Shown: in pieces, positions 1 to 6,781 of the stretch | Position numbering within the stretch: the stretch's first letter is position 1 | How the letters are laid out: each line of letters starts with the position of its first letter | Assembly: GCA_902795725.1 (NCBI GenBank) | Contig: CADBLY010000012.1 | Location: 1-14,369, forward strand | Reading direction: 5' to 3' | Origin: an uncultured Erysipelotrichaceae bacterium | Lineage (GTDB): Bacteria > Bacillota_I > Bacilli_A > RF39 > UBA660 | Length of the DNA stretch: 14,369 nucleotides | The notes under the pieces: generated by a model | Database searches by the model: none | The model's input: the letters and a program-made list of their open reading frames with translations, nothing else | Told to the model about the DNA's origin: nothing | Made by a program: the position numbers and the translations under genes

Positions 1-825
1 CTAAATGGAACAGCAAAACAAATAACTGCTCCAGAAATAAAGAATAATTCTACTACTATAGGGGATTATGAAGTTACAGTAACATCTCCAGGAGATTATA
101 TCGAATACGAATTCGATGTAACAAATGACGGAGATTATGATGCAACATTAACTAATCTATCCATGAAAAGTAATATCGAGTTAACCTATGAAGGTAGTGG
201 AGAAAATGAAGTAAATGATGAGAATAATGTTAAAAGTCAAATCGAATATACATTAAAATATTCTGATGGAACTACAGTATCACAAAATGATACCTTAAAA
301 AGTAAAGAAACTAAAACCATGAGACTAAGACTAACTTATAAAACATTTAATGACGCATCATTACTCCCTAAAGCTGATGTAGCAATAAGTGGTTTAGGAA
401 TAAGCTTAACATATACACAAGATGGTAATGCAAAAGTAAATAATGATGGAACTACACTATATGTAAAACCATATGAAGTAGGAGATCAAATAACAGTAGC
501 CAATGAAACATATCATATAATATCAGTACCATCAAATGAAGATTATGTTGTAGCTTTAAAAGAAAATCCATTAACAGCTGATGAAGTGACTGCAGCTGGT
601 GGAACATTAGGTTATACCTACTCTGATACTAATCAAACAGGAGGAATGGCATATGGCTCAGATTCAACATATACAACATCAAATGTTAAAAGTGTAGTTA
701 ATGCGTGGGCTCAAGCTAAGTTTACAGATGAATTAAAAACAGTAGATGGATATAGTGCAAGATTTTTAAAATATGAAGAATTTCCTAATTTAGGTTATGA
801 AAATAAATTTTCTTGTACTGGATGA
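1..825 (+). CDS. Surface protein, TasA/camelysin-like domain plus DUF6273-like domain (5' partial, ends at in-frame TGA)
   Basis: Frame 1 is open from the first base, so the gene begins before the window; the ATG at 163 is internal. The first ~140 codons look like an extracellular beta-sandwich of the SipW-dependent TasA/camelysin type: TSPGDYIEYEFDVTNDGDYDA, then DVAISGLGISLTY. Next comes the start of a DUF6273-like module: VGDQITVANETYHII, DYVVALKENPLT, SNVKSVVNAW, DGYSARFLKYEEF. The intact gene at 5653-6732 has the same blocks in the same order (SPGDTISFTFKVVNDGNYNA, DVSISGLGITINY, DYVVALKNDPLT), so the two are paralogues. By analogy the missing 5' end should encode a signal/transmembrane segment and export the protein to the cell surface. 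Reading stops at TGA 823-825, but the homologous sequence continues in the same frame for 72 codons. The frame is therefore interrupted by a nonsense mutation, a sequencing error or recoding. Function (adhesion or ligand binding) is inferred. Confidence 0.75.
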   Translation, partial: LNGTAKQITAPEIKNNSTTIGDYEVTVTSPGDYIEYEFDVTNDGDYDATLTNLSMKSNIELTYEGSGENEVNDENNVKSQIEYTLKYSDGTTVSQNDTLKSKETKTMRLRLTYKTFNDASLLPKADVAISGLGISLTYTQDGNAKVNNDGTTLYVKPYEVGDQITVANETYHIISVPSNEDYVVALKENPLTADEVTAAGGTLGYTYSDTNQTGGMAYGSDSTYTTSNVKSVVNAWAQAKFTDELKTVDGYSARFLKYEEFPNLGYENKFSCTG

Positions 826-1044
826 TGCTATTACTCAGGTAGTTTAGCAAATGTCCCAAGTTGGGTGTGTAATAGCAATTATTGGTACTGGACTATGAGT
901 CCAAATAACGATTCTTCGTCTGATGTGTGGTACGTGTCCAATGACAACGGCAGTTTGGACTCTCGTCACGTCAATATTATTCACGAAGGAGCGGTTCGCC
1001 CAGTTATCAATGTCTATAAGAGTGCTATTCAATCACAAAGTTAA
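826..1044 (+). pseudogene. Severed C-terminal part of the surface protein: DGR-like variable lectin domain
   Basis: This is the same frame after the TGA, open for 72 codons to TAA at 1042-1044. It encodes VPSWVCNSNYWYWTMSP, SDVWYVSNDNGSL and the end motif GAVRPVINVYKSAI. The intact paralogue has the matching YSYWTMTP, LQMWAINNDGN and NAVRPVINVYKDKI, so this was, or still is, the C-terminus of the upstream protein. W..WTMSP / VW.V...G.L / VRPVIN is the pattern of DUF6273-type domains, some of which are thought to be DGR targets. By my count GC over 841-1020 is 77 of 180 (43%), against 25-30% for lines 181-300. Codons from 934 to 984 are nearly all pyrimidine-ended (TAC, TCC, AAT, GAC, AAC, GGC, AGT, GAC, TCT, CGT, CAC, GTC, AAT, ATT, ATT, CAC), as expected from mutagenised AAY codons. 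A downstream in-frame start was not found, so expression depends on how the TGA is read. Confidence 0.65.
997..1013 (+). repeat. 17-base GC-rich block shared with 6685-6701
   Basis: CGCCCAGTTATCAATGT occurs here and, identically, at 6685-6701, in both cases encoding R-P-V-I-N-V near the end of the DUF6273-like domain. Sequence on both sides diverges. CGC for arginine and ATC for isoleucine are unusual for this AT-rich gene set. The position, at the 3' edge of the putative variable stretch, matches where an initiation-of-mutagenic-homing site lies in DGR target genes; that role is inferred. Confidence 0.6.
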
Positions 1045-1077
1045 TGTTACTGTGTAAATTAAATATATAAATTTGAA

Positions 1078-1107
1078 GAAAAAGGTAAGCTAGGCTTCCT
1101 TTTTTTT
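1078..1107 (+). terminator. Intrinsic terminator after the first surface protein gene
   Basis: The hairpin pairs AAGG (1082-1085) and AAGC (1087-1090) with GCTT (1094-1097) and CCTT (1098-1101). There is a one-base bulge at 1086 and a TAG loop. An eight-T run follows (1100-1107). Confidence 0.8.
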
Positions 1108-1118
1108 CAAAATAAATA

Positions 1119-1136
1119 TATAATTAATATAGGTGA
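1119..1136 (+). promoter_or_regulatory. -10 box and ribosome binding site that set the nifJ start
   Basis: TATAAT lies at 1119-1124 and AGGTGA at 1131-1136, five bases before the ATG at 1142. No good -35 is visible; the T run of the preceding terminator occupies that position. An upstream GTG at 1133 lies inside this ribosome binding site and so cannot be the start. If the -10 is real, transcription begins at about 1131 and the leader is only about 11 bases. Confidence 0.45.
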
Positions 1137-1141
1137 TATTT

Positions 1142-4100
1142 ATGAAGATTATGACAATTGATGGAAATGAAGCTTGTGCTTATACTAGTTATTTATTTAC
1201 AGAAGTAGCTGGTATTTATCCTATTACGCCATCTTCTCCTATGGCAGAACACATAGATGAGTGGAGTAGGGATAGGTTAAATATATTTAATGATAAGGTT
1301 AAAATAGTTGAGATGCAATCGGAAGCTGGGGCAGCTGGTTTTATTCATGGTGCACTACAAAGTGGTGTACTTGCTAGTACTTATACTGCAAGTCAGGGTT
1401 TACTTCTTATGATACCTAACATGTATAAGATGGCTGGGGAGATGCTTCCAGGAGTAATTCATGTAGCAGCTAGGTCATTATCTACCCATGCTTTAAGTAT
1501 TTTTGGTGATCATCAAGATATTTATGCATGTCGAGCTACAGGTTTTTGTATGCTTGCTTCTTCTTCTGTTCAGGATTGTGCTTATTTATCAGGTGTTGCT
1601 CACCTATCAAGTATCAAAGCTTCTTTACCTTTCATGCATTTCTTTGATGGTTTTCGTACTAGTCATGAGATTAATAAGATAAATGTTTTAGAAAAGTGTG
1701 ATTATGAAGATATAATTGATTATGATGCTATTAAAAGATTTAGGGATAGGTCTTTAAATATTGATAATTCTTTGACTATTGGTACAAATCAGAATGATGA
1801 TATATATTTTCAAATAACGGAAGCTCGTAATCAGGATTATGATAAAGTAGCTGATATTGTTAATGATTATATGATAAAAATTAATGATAGAACAGGAAGT
1901 AATTATAAACCATTTAATTATTATGGATCCAATAATGCAAGTAAAGTAATTGTAGCTATGGGGTCAGTTTGTGAAACTATTAAGGAAGTAATTGATAAGA
2001 TGGATGATGTTGGTTTGATAGAAGTACATTTATATCGTCCTTTTAGTACAAAATATTTACTTAATGTTTTACCTGATAGTGTAAAGAAAATTGCTGTATT
2101 AGATCGTACTAAAGAAGCGGGTAGTATTGGAGAACCATTATATTTAGATATATGTTCAGCTTTAAAAGATAAAGATATTAGTGTGGTTGGAGGAAGATAC
2201 GGTTTATCAAGTAAAAATACTACACCAAATCAAATTAAAGCAGTATATGATATGTTGGATAATCCTGTTAATAACTTTACAATTGGTATAATGGATGATG
2301 TTACTAATTTAAGTTTAGAAGATAAAGAAATTGATATTCATAAGGGTAAAGAGATACTTATATATGGATATGGTTCTGATGGTATGGTTAGTGCGTCTAA
2401 ATCACTAATAAAATTAATTGGGGATAATACTAAGTCTTTTGTTCAAGGATATTTTGAGTATGATTCTAAAAAGAGTGGCGGGGTAACTATTAGTCATTTA
2501 AGAATAAGTGATGATGTTATTCGTTCTACTTATTATGTTACAAAGCCTAATGTATTAGTTATTAGTAAAGATAATTATCTTAATAGTATAAATATAGTTG
2601 ATGATATAGAAGAAAATAGTATTTGTATTATTAATACAAGTATGAATGAAGAAGAAATAAATAAGATGATTAGTTCTAAATTAGCTAATGTTTTATCAAA
2701 AAGTAAAATATATACAATAGATGCTTATAATATTGCTAAACAGGTAGGACTTAATAATAAGATAAGTATGATTATGGAAGATGCTATTTTCTATTTAACT
2801 AATTTAATAGATTATAAACTTGCTAAAGAAAAGATAGCTCAATATATCAAAAATAAATTTTCTAAAAAAAGTATGGATATTGTAAGAGCAAATATCGAAG
2901 CTTTAAAGATGTGTGAGAGTAGCATTAAAGAAATAAAAATTAATCCTAAAGAATTAGATGTTGATAGTAAGGATATCTTTGAGTTAATAAGTAATAGAGA
3001 AGGTAATAATCTAACTGTATCGCAAGTTCTAAATTTAAAAGATGGTAAGATGATTCCTAAAAACATTACTAAATCAACTAATACGGATGTACCTAATTGG
3101 TTAAATAGAAATTGTATTCAATGTGGTCAATGCTCCTTTGTATGTCCACATGGAGTAATTAGACCATTCTTATTAAGTGAAGAAGAGTATAATGCTTCTC
3201 CTAACTATGTAAAAGAGATATGTATTAAAGCAATAGGTAGTGATTATTACTATGCTTTAGGTATTTCTGTTGATAACTGTACTGGATGTGGATTGTGTCT
3301 TAAGACATGTCCAGGAAAAAGAGGTGAAAAAGCTTTAGAAAGTATAAATATAAATAATAGTAATGAACAAGCAATATTTGATTATCTACAAGAAAATATT
3401 AGTGATAAAAACATTGACACAAACACAGTAAAAGGTTCTCAATTTAAAGATAGTAAATTTAAATATTGTGGAGCATGTGCGGGCTGTGGTGAGACTGCTT
3501 ACATTAAATTACTTACTCAAATATGTGGTGATAACTTAATGATAGCTAATGCAACAGGATGTTCATCTATTTATGGGGGATCTATTCCTAATTTACCTTA
3601 TAATGTTGCTTGGGCAAGTAGTTTATTTGAAGATAATGCTGAATATGGTTATGGCATGTTACTTTCTATTAATACTATTAGAAATAGAATAAAAACGATT
3701 ATGGAAAATAATATGGATAATTCTAATAGTGAATTATTTAAACTATGGTTAGACAATTATGATAACTATACTATTACTAAACAAGCACATGATGCTTTAA
3801 CTGATGATATTCCAAATGAATTAAAGGATTTAAAGAAATATATTGTAAGTCGTAATATTTGGTGTATTGGTGGAGATGGATGGGCCTATGATATTGGCTT
3901 TGGTGGTATAGATCATGTTTTATCAAGCAATGATAATATTAATATCTTAGTACTTGATACAGAACTATATTCTAATACTGGTGGTCAATCATCAAAATCT
4001 AGTCCAAAAGGTTCTATTGAGTCATTTGCTATGAGTGGCAAGAGAACTAATAAAAAAGACTTAGCTAGAATTGCTATGTCATATCCTAATTGTTATGTTG

Positions 4101-4483
4101 CTCAAGTATCACTTGCTGGTAATCCAATTCAATTAATTAAAGCGTTAAAAGAAGCTAATGAATATAATGGGCCATCTATTGTTATAGCTTATGCTCCTTG
4201 TATATCTCATGGAATAAAAGGTGGGATGAGCAATAGTTTAGAGATGGAGCGTCAAGCTGTTATGTGTGGATATTTCCCATTATTTAGATATCATCCAATT
4301 AATGGTTATGCCTTTGATAGTAAAAAAGTGGACTTTGATAAATATGAAATATTCTTAAATAATCAAACTAGATATGCAATGTTAAAGAAGATTAATCCTA
4401 GTGGGGCTGAAAAATTATTTAAAGAGAATAAAGAAACAGCTATCAAGAGATTCAAATATTATGAAGAATTACAAAAGAATTAA
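1142..4483 (+). CDS. nifJ: Pyruvate:ferredoxin (flavodoxin) oxidoreductase, single-chain
   Basis: Cytoplasmic, oxygen-sensitive enzyme that converts pyruvate + CoA to acetyl-CoA + CO2 while reducing ferredoxin; it is the usual pyruvate-oxidising enzyme of fermenting anaerobes. The protein is 1113 aa, slightly shorter than the usual ~1170. The start is the ATG at 1142 because AGGTGA sits five bases upstream. The order is canonical. The N-terminal domain begins FTEVAGIYPITPSSPMAE (YPITPSS at 26-32). The middle gamma domain follows, with GYFEYDSKKSGGVTISHLR. Two 4Fe-4S motifs come next, C658-x2-C661-x2-C664-x3-C668 and C713-x2-C716-x2-C719-x3-C723. The thiamine-diphosphate domain carries GGDGW at 910-914 and YSNTGGQSS. 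The third, proximal cluster is predicted from C779, C782, C807 and C1020; the spacings of 3 and 25 match the known family ligands. The gene is monocistronic, with terminators on both sides. Confidence 0.97.
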   Translation: MKIMTIDGNEACAYTSYLFTEVAGIYPITPSSPMAEHIDEWSRDRLNIFNDKVKIVEMQSEAGAAGFIHGALQSGVLASTYTASQGLLLMIPNMYKMAGEMLPGVIHVAARSLSTHALSIFGDHQDIYACRATGFCMLASSSVQDCAYLSGVAHLSSIKASLPFMHFFDGFRTSHEINKINVLEKCDYEDIIDYDAIKRFRDRSLNIDNSLTIGTNQNDDIYFQITEARNQDYDKVADIVNDYMIKINDRTGSNYKPFNYYGSNNASKVIVAMGSVCETIKEVIDKMDDVGLIEVHLYRPFSTKYLLNVLPDSVKKIAVLDRTKEAGSIGEPLYLDICSALKDKDISVVGGRYGLSSKNTTPNQIKAVYDMLDNPVNNFTIGIMDDVTNLSLEDKEIDIHKGKEILIYGYGSDGMVSASKSLIKLIGDNTKSFVQGYFEYDSKKSGGVTISHLRISDDVIRSTYYVTKPNVLVISKDNYLNSINIVDDIEENSICIINTSMNEEEINKMISSKLANVLSKSKIYTIDAYNIAKQVGLNNKISMIMEDAIFYLTNLIDYKLAKEKIAQYIKNKFSKKSMDIVRANIEALKMCESSIKEIKINPKELDVDSKDIFELISNREGNNLTVSQVLNLKDGKMIPKNITKSTNTDVPNWLNRNCIQCGQCSFVCPHGVIRPFLLSEEEYNASPNYVKEICIKAIGSDYYYALGISVDNCTGCGLCLKTCPGKRGEKALESININNSNEQAIFDYLQENISDKNIDTNTVKGSQFKDSKFKYCGACAGCGETAYIKLLTQICGDNLMIANATGCSSIYGGSIPNLPYNVAWASSLFEDNAEYGYGMLLSINTIRNRIKTIMENNMDNSNSELFKLWLDNYDNYTITKQAHDALTDDIPNELKDLKKYIVSRNIWCIGGDGWAYDIGFGGIDHVLSSNDNINILVLDTELYSNTGGQSSKSSPKGSIESFAMSGKRTNKKDLARIAMSYPNCYVAQVSLAGNPIQLIKALKEANEYNGPSIVIAYAPCISHGIKGGMSNSLEMERQAVMCGYFPLFRYHPINGYAFDSKKVDFDKYEIFLNNQTRYAMLKKINPSGAEKLFKENKETAIKRFKYYEELQKN

Positions 4484-4485
4484 TG

Positions 4486-4520
4486 AAAAGAGTGTTGACG
4501 TGAGTTGACACTTCTTTTTT
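4486..4520 (+). terminator. Intrinsic terminator of nifJ
   Basis: GTGTTGAC (4492-4499) pairs with GTTGACAC (4504-4511), including two G-T pairs, around a GTGA loop. TTCTTTTTT follows. It starts a few bases after the nifJ stop. Confidence 0.75.
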
Positions 4521-4558
4521 CTATATTTTAATTTTTGTAACCTCGTTATAAACACTTT

Positions 4559-4578
4559 AAATTTTTCTTTAAAAATTT
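4559..4578. other. AT-only inverted repeat between nifJ and the Rpn gene
   Basis: AAATTTTT (4559-4566) and AAAAATTT (4571-4578) form a perfect 8-bp stem with a CTTT loop. It could be a weak bidirectional terminator remnant or simply a product of AT-rich sequence. The rest of 4521-4659 holds only a candidate promoter and ribosome binding site. Confidence 0.3.
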
Positions 4579-4596
4579 CTTCTAAAAAAAAGGAAA

Positions 4597-4655
4597 TTGC
4601 AAAGTTTTAGATAATAATATAAGTGAAGGGGTAGAATTATGTGATTAGAAGGGAG
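4597..4655 (+). promoter_or_regulatory. Candidate promoter, ATG-TGA start-stop and ribosome binding site before the Rpn gene
   Basis: TTGCAA (4597-4602) and TATAAG (4618-4623) are 15 bases apart, a short spacer, so the promoter call is weak. Downstream, GAAGGGG is followed by ATG TGA at 4639-4644, a start codon directly followed by a stop. AGAAGGGAG (4647-4655) then precedes the ATG at 4660. Confidence 0.3.
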
Positions 4656-4659
4656 AAGT

Positions 4660-5517
4660 ATGTCAAAGAAGTTTTATACCTTACGCAATGATGCAGTATT
4701 CCGTAATGTCTTTTATAAACATCCAGAGATAATGGAAATATGGATTAAAAAGATATTAAGACTAGTAGGTGAAGATATTGAAATTAAAGAGTTTAAAATT
4801 AAGAATTGTGAATTAACCAAAGATAGACTATATATAAAAAATAAAACCATCTATATGTTAGTAGATATTGGTAGTATGATAATCAACTGTGAACTCAATA
4901 ATAATAACTTTCCAGAGTTTATTAAAAATAGAAACTTTATCTATTTAATTAGCGCACTAACGCATAATATTCATATTAAAGATAATTATGGTAATATTAA
5001 ATTACATATTCAGTTTAACTTTAACTTTGAAGGAAAAGATAAACAAGGAATATCGGTATATGAATATCTAGAAAAGTATAATCATAAAAAGTATATCGAA
5101 TTTTTAAAAATATATACTATCAATGTTGACAAGCACATAGACGAATGGTATAATTCAAGTAACAAAGAAGAATACTTTAAAAAGTATCAAGATATCTTGA
5201 TACTAGGTATGAATAAAGAAGAACTAAAAAATATGGAAAGTGAGGATGAATATATGACCTTAATAAAAGATGAGATATTTAAACTTAATGAAAGTTCAGA
5301 CTTCTATCAGTTATTTACTGATGAAGAAGATTATCAAAGGACACTAAATTCAGCTATTATTGCAGCAAAAGAAGCCGAAGAAAAAGGCGAAAAACGTGGT
5401 GAACAACGTGGAATTATTAAAACAACTATAAATATGCTTAATGATGGTGTGGATAAAAATAAAATATCTAAGTATACTGGATTATCTATTAAAGAAATAG
5501 AAAAAGTAGCTTTATAG
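4660..5517 (+). CDS. Rpn-family PD-(D/E)XK nuclease 'transposase' (PDDEXK_2 type)
   Basis: The 285-aa protein opens with LRNDAVFRNVFYKHPEI, the 'K/RND.VF..VF' signature of the Rpn / PD-(D/E)XK-transposase family. These are recombination-promoting nucleases often labelled transposases but carried as single genes without terminal repeats. The predicted catalytic core is D69 in MLVDIG and E78-x-N80 in INCELN. Most relatives have E-x-Q or E-x-K there, so the third residue is divergent. FPEFIKNRNFIYLISAL then matches the family's 'R..YY...L' helix. The C-terminus (about 238-285) has the charged EEKGEKRGEQRG stretch and a small helical tail, MLNDGVDKNKISKYTGLSIKEIEKV, typical of the family. It is monocistronic, lies between the two paralogous surface protein genes and has no inverted or target-site repeats that I can see. 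DNA cleavage is inferred from family. Confidence 0.85.
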   Translation: MSKKFYTLRNDAVFRNVFYKHPEIMEIWIKKILRLVGEDIEIKEFKIKNCELTKDRLYIKNKTIYMLVDIGSMIINCELNNNNFPEFIKNRNFIYLISALTHNIHIKDNYGNIKLHIQFNFNFEGKDKQGISVYEYLEKYNHKKYIEFLKIYTINVDKHIDEWYNSSNKEEYFKKYQDILILGMNKEELKNMESEDEYMTLIKDEIFKLNESSDFYQLFTDEEDYQRTLNSAIIAAKEAEEKGEKRGEQRGIIKTTINMLNDGVDKNKISKYTGLSIKEIEKVAL

Positions 5518-5545
5518 ATAAAATAGTATTATAGAACAATAAAGA

Positions 5546-5599
5546 AACGTTAATCCCTAAAAAAGTGAACAAATTCACAAAAAGGGATTGCGTTTTTTT
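5546..5599 (+). terminator. Two-tier intrinsic terminator after the Rpn gene
   Basis: Three nested arms form one long hairpin. AACG (5546-5549) pairs with CGTT (5591-5594), AATCCCT (5552-5558) with AGGGATT (5583-5589), and GTGAA (5565-5569) with TTCAC (5574-5578). A seven-T run ends at 5599. Confidence 0.85.
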
Positions 5600-5652
5600 A
5601 GTAACATGATGACAAAGGTAATAAATTAGAATGCTAGAAAAGAGGTATTTTT

Positions 5653-6732
5653 ATGTATAAAAGAAGAAGTTTTAATGTAATGTTAGCAGGGATGATTGTT
5701 TTATGTTTGGTAGTAGTAATCGCACTTGTGTATGCAGGTTTTGCAGGACAGTTAAATATAACAGGAACATCAGTACAAAGAACATCTAATTGGGATATTC
5801 ATTTTGAAAATTTATCAAATATAACAACTACAGGATCTGCTAAAGTTTTATCACAACCGTCATTAGATGGAACAACAACCATAGAAGATTATAGTGTATC
5901 AACAACATCTCCAGGTGATACCATAAGCTTTACATTTAAAGTAGTAAATGATGGAAACTATAATGCTAGTATATCAAGTGTAAGTGTAGGTACATCTGAG
6001 TGTACTGGTACAGACTCGACAAGTAATACTAATGTGTATGGTAAATTATCATATACCTTAACTTATGAAAATGGAGCAACAGTTCAAACTGGAGATACAT
6101 TATATGCTAAAGATTATTCTATCATGAAAGTAACATTAACATATGCTGATTTTAGTGATGTCTCACTTTTACCAACAGCCGATGTATCAATATCAGGATT
6201 AGGAATAACAATTAATTATCAACAATCAGGAAGTGCTTTAGTTAAAGATAATGGCGAAGTAGCAAATAATAAAGTATATCATCAAGGGGATAAAATAACT
6301 TTAAATAATGAAGATTATTATGTCATAGCTAATAGTGGAGCAGGACAAGATTATGTGGTGGCCTTGAAGAATGATCCATTAACAAGTATGGCATATGGTT
6401 CAAACAGTGATTATGATTCATCTAATGTTAAATCATATATAGAAAACTGGATCATAAATAATTTTTACAATGATGAATTAAAAGAAGTAAATAATTACAA
6501 AGCTAGATTAATAACCAAAAATGAATATGATAATTTATATAATTCTTATAATTGGAGGTTTGATAGTGGCTACAGTTATTGGACAATGACACCAAAAACA
6601 TCAAATGATGGTTTGCAAATGTGGGCCATAAATAATGATGGAAATATATATAATTACTTTTATATTGCTAATAGTAACGCCGTCCGCCCAGTTATCAATG
6701 TTTACAAAGATAAAATAACTCAAGCTAGTTAA
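5653..6732 (+). CDS. Membrane-anchored surface protein, TasA/camelysin-like plus DUF6273-like C-terminal domain
   Basis: The 359-aa protein is preceded by AGAGGT at 5641-5646. Residues 1-5 are basic and 8-30 hydrophobic (VMLAGMIVLCLVVVIALVYAG), giving a signal anchor or a SipW-type signal. Residues ~35-190 form a beta-rich domain: TSNWDIHFENL, TSPGDTISFTFKVVNDGNY and DVSISGLGITINYQQ, as in TasA/camelysin-like exported proteins. From ~205, GDKITLNNEDYYVI, DYVVALKNDPLT, SSNVKSYIENW, ELKEVNNYKARLIT and YWTMTP through to AVRPVINVYK make a DUF6273-like module. It is a paralogue of the interrupted gene at the window start and should show what that product looks like when complete. Its C-terminal cassette is AT-rich and does not carry the NNC codon pattern, except for the last GC-rich block. 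It is probably displayed on the cell surface; the ligand is unknown. Confidence 0.85.
   Translation: MYKRRSFNVMLAGMIVLCLVVVIALVYAGFAGQLNITGTSVQRTSNWDIHFENLSNITTTGSAKVLSQPSLDGTTTIEDYSVSTTSPGDTISFTFKVVNDGNYNASISSVSVGTSECTGTDSTSNTNVYGKLSYTLTYENGATVQTGDTLYAKDYSIMKVTLTYADFSDVSLLPTADVSISGLGITINYQQSGSALVKDNGEVANNKVYHQGDKITLNNEDYYVIANSGAGQDYVVALKNDPLTSMAYGSNSDYDSSNVKSYIENWIINNFYNDELKEVNNYKARLITKNEYDNLYNSYNWRFDSGYSYWTMTPKTSNDGLQMWAINNDGNIYNYFYIANSNAVRPVINVYKDKITQAS
6685..6701 (+). repeat. Second copy of the 17-base GC-rich block
   Basis: Identical to 997-1013 and in the same codon phase (R-P-V-I-N-V). The bases before it, AACGCCGTC, are also GC-rich, whereas codons further upstream are AT-rich. Confidence 0.6.
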
Positions 6733-6745
6733 TGCTAGCTTTTTT
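6722..6745 (+). terminator. Terminator overlapping the end of the surface protein gene
   Basis: AAGCTAG (6722-6728) and CTAGCTT (6735-6741) form a 7-bp stem, followed by a T run to 6745. The TAA stop codon (6730-6732) is inside the loop. Confidence 0.8.
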
Positions 6746-6755
6746 GTATGTTTTG

Positions 6756-6776
6756 TGGTAATATTATGGCGGTGAT
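6756..6776 (+). promoter_or_regulatory. Extended -10 promoter and ribosome binding site of der
   Basis: TG-G-TAATAT (6756-6764) is an extended -10 box with no clear -35. GGTGAT (6771-6776) is the ribosome binding site, five bases before the ATG at 6782. The spacing would give a leader of about 11 bases. Confidence 0.4.
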
Positions 6777-6781
6777 GTTTT

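Noticed and set aside
163..165. ATG at 163 as the start of the first surface protein
   Set aside because: The same frame is open to base 1 and the upstream codons match the paralogue (TSPGDY...VTNDGDYDA), so the ATG is internal.
820..828. Selenocysteine at the TGA
   Set aside because: No SECIS-like hairpin directly downstream and no selenoprotein family match.
844..1032. 62-codon open frame on the minus strand opposite the variable cassette
   Set aside because: It lies opposite a region with clear coding homology on the + strand and has no ribosome binding site or recognisable protein. It is a by-product of the NNY codon pattern.
1133..1135. GTG start for nifJ
   Set aside because: It lies inside the AGGTGA ribosome binding site of the ATG at 1142, which also fits the family N-terminus.
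2839..3066. 75-codon open frame on the minus strand inside nifJ
   Set aside because: It is a shadow of a strongly conserved + strand gene.
4521..4659. DGR template repeat or small RNA in the nifJ-Rpn gap
   Set aside because: The sequence is AT-rich with no similarity to the 844-1013 cassette; other gaps in the window were also read and hold no such copy.
4660..5517. Insertion sequence around the Rpn 'transposase'
   Set aside because: No terminal inverted repeats or target duplications are visible on either side; the family normally occurs as a stand-alone gene.
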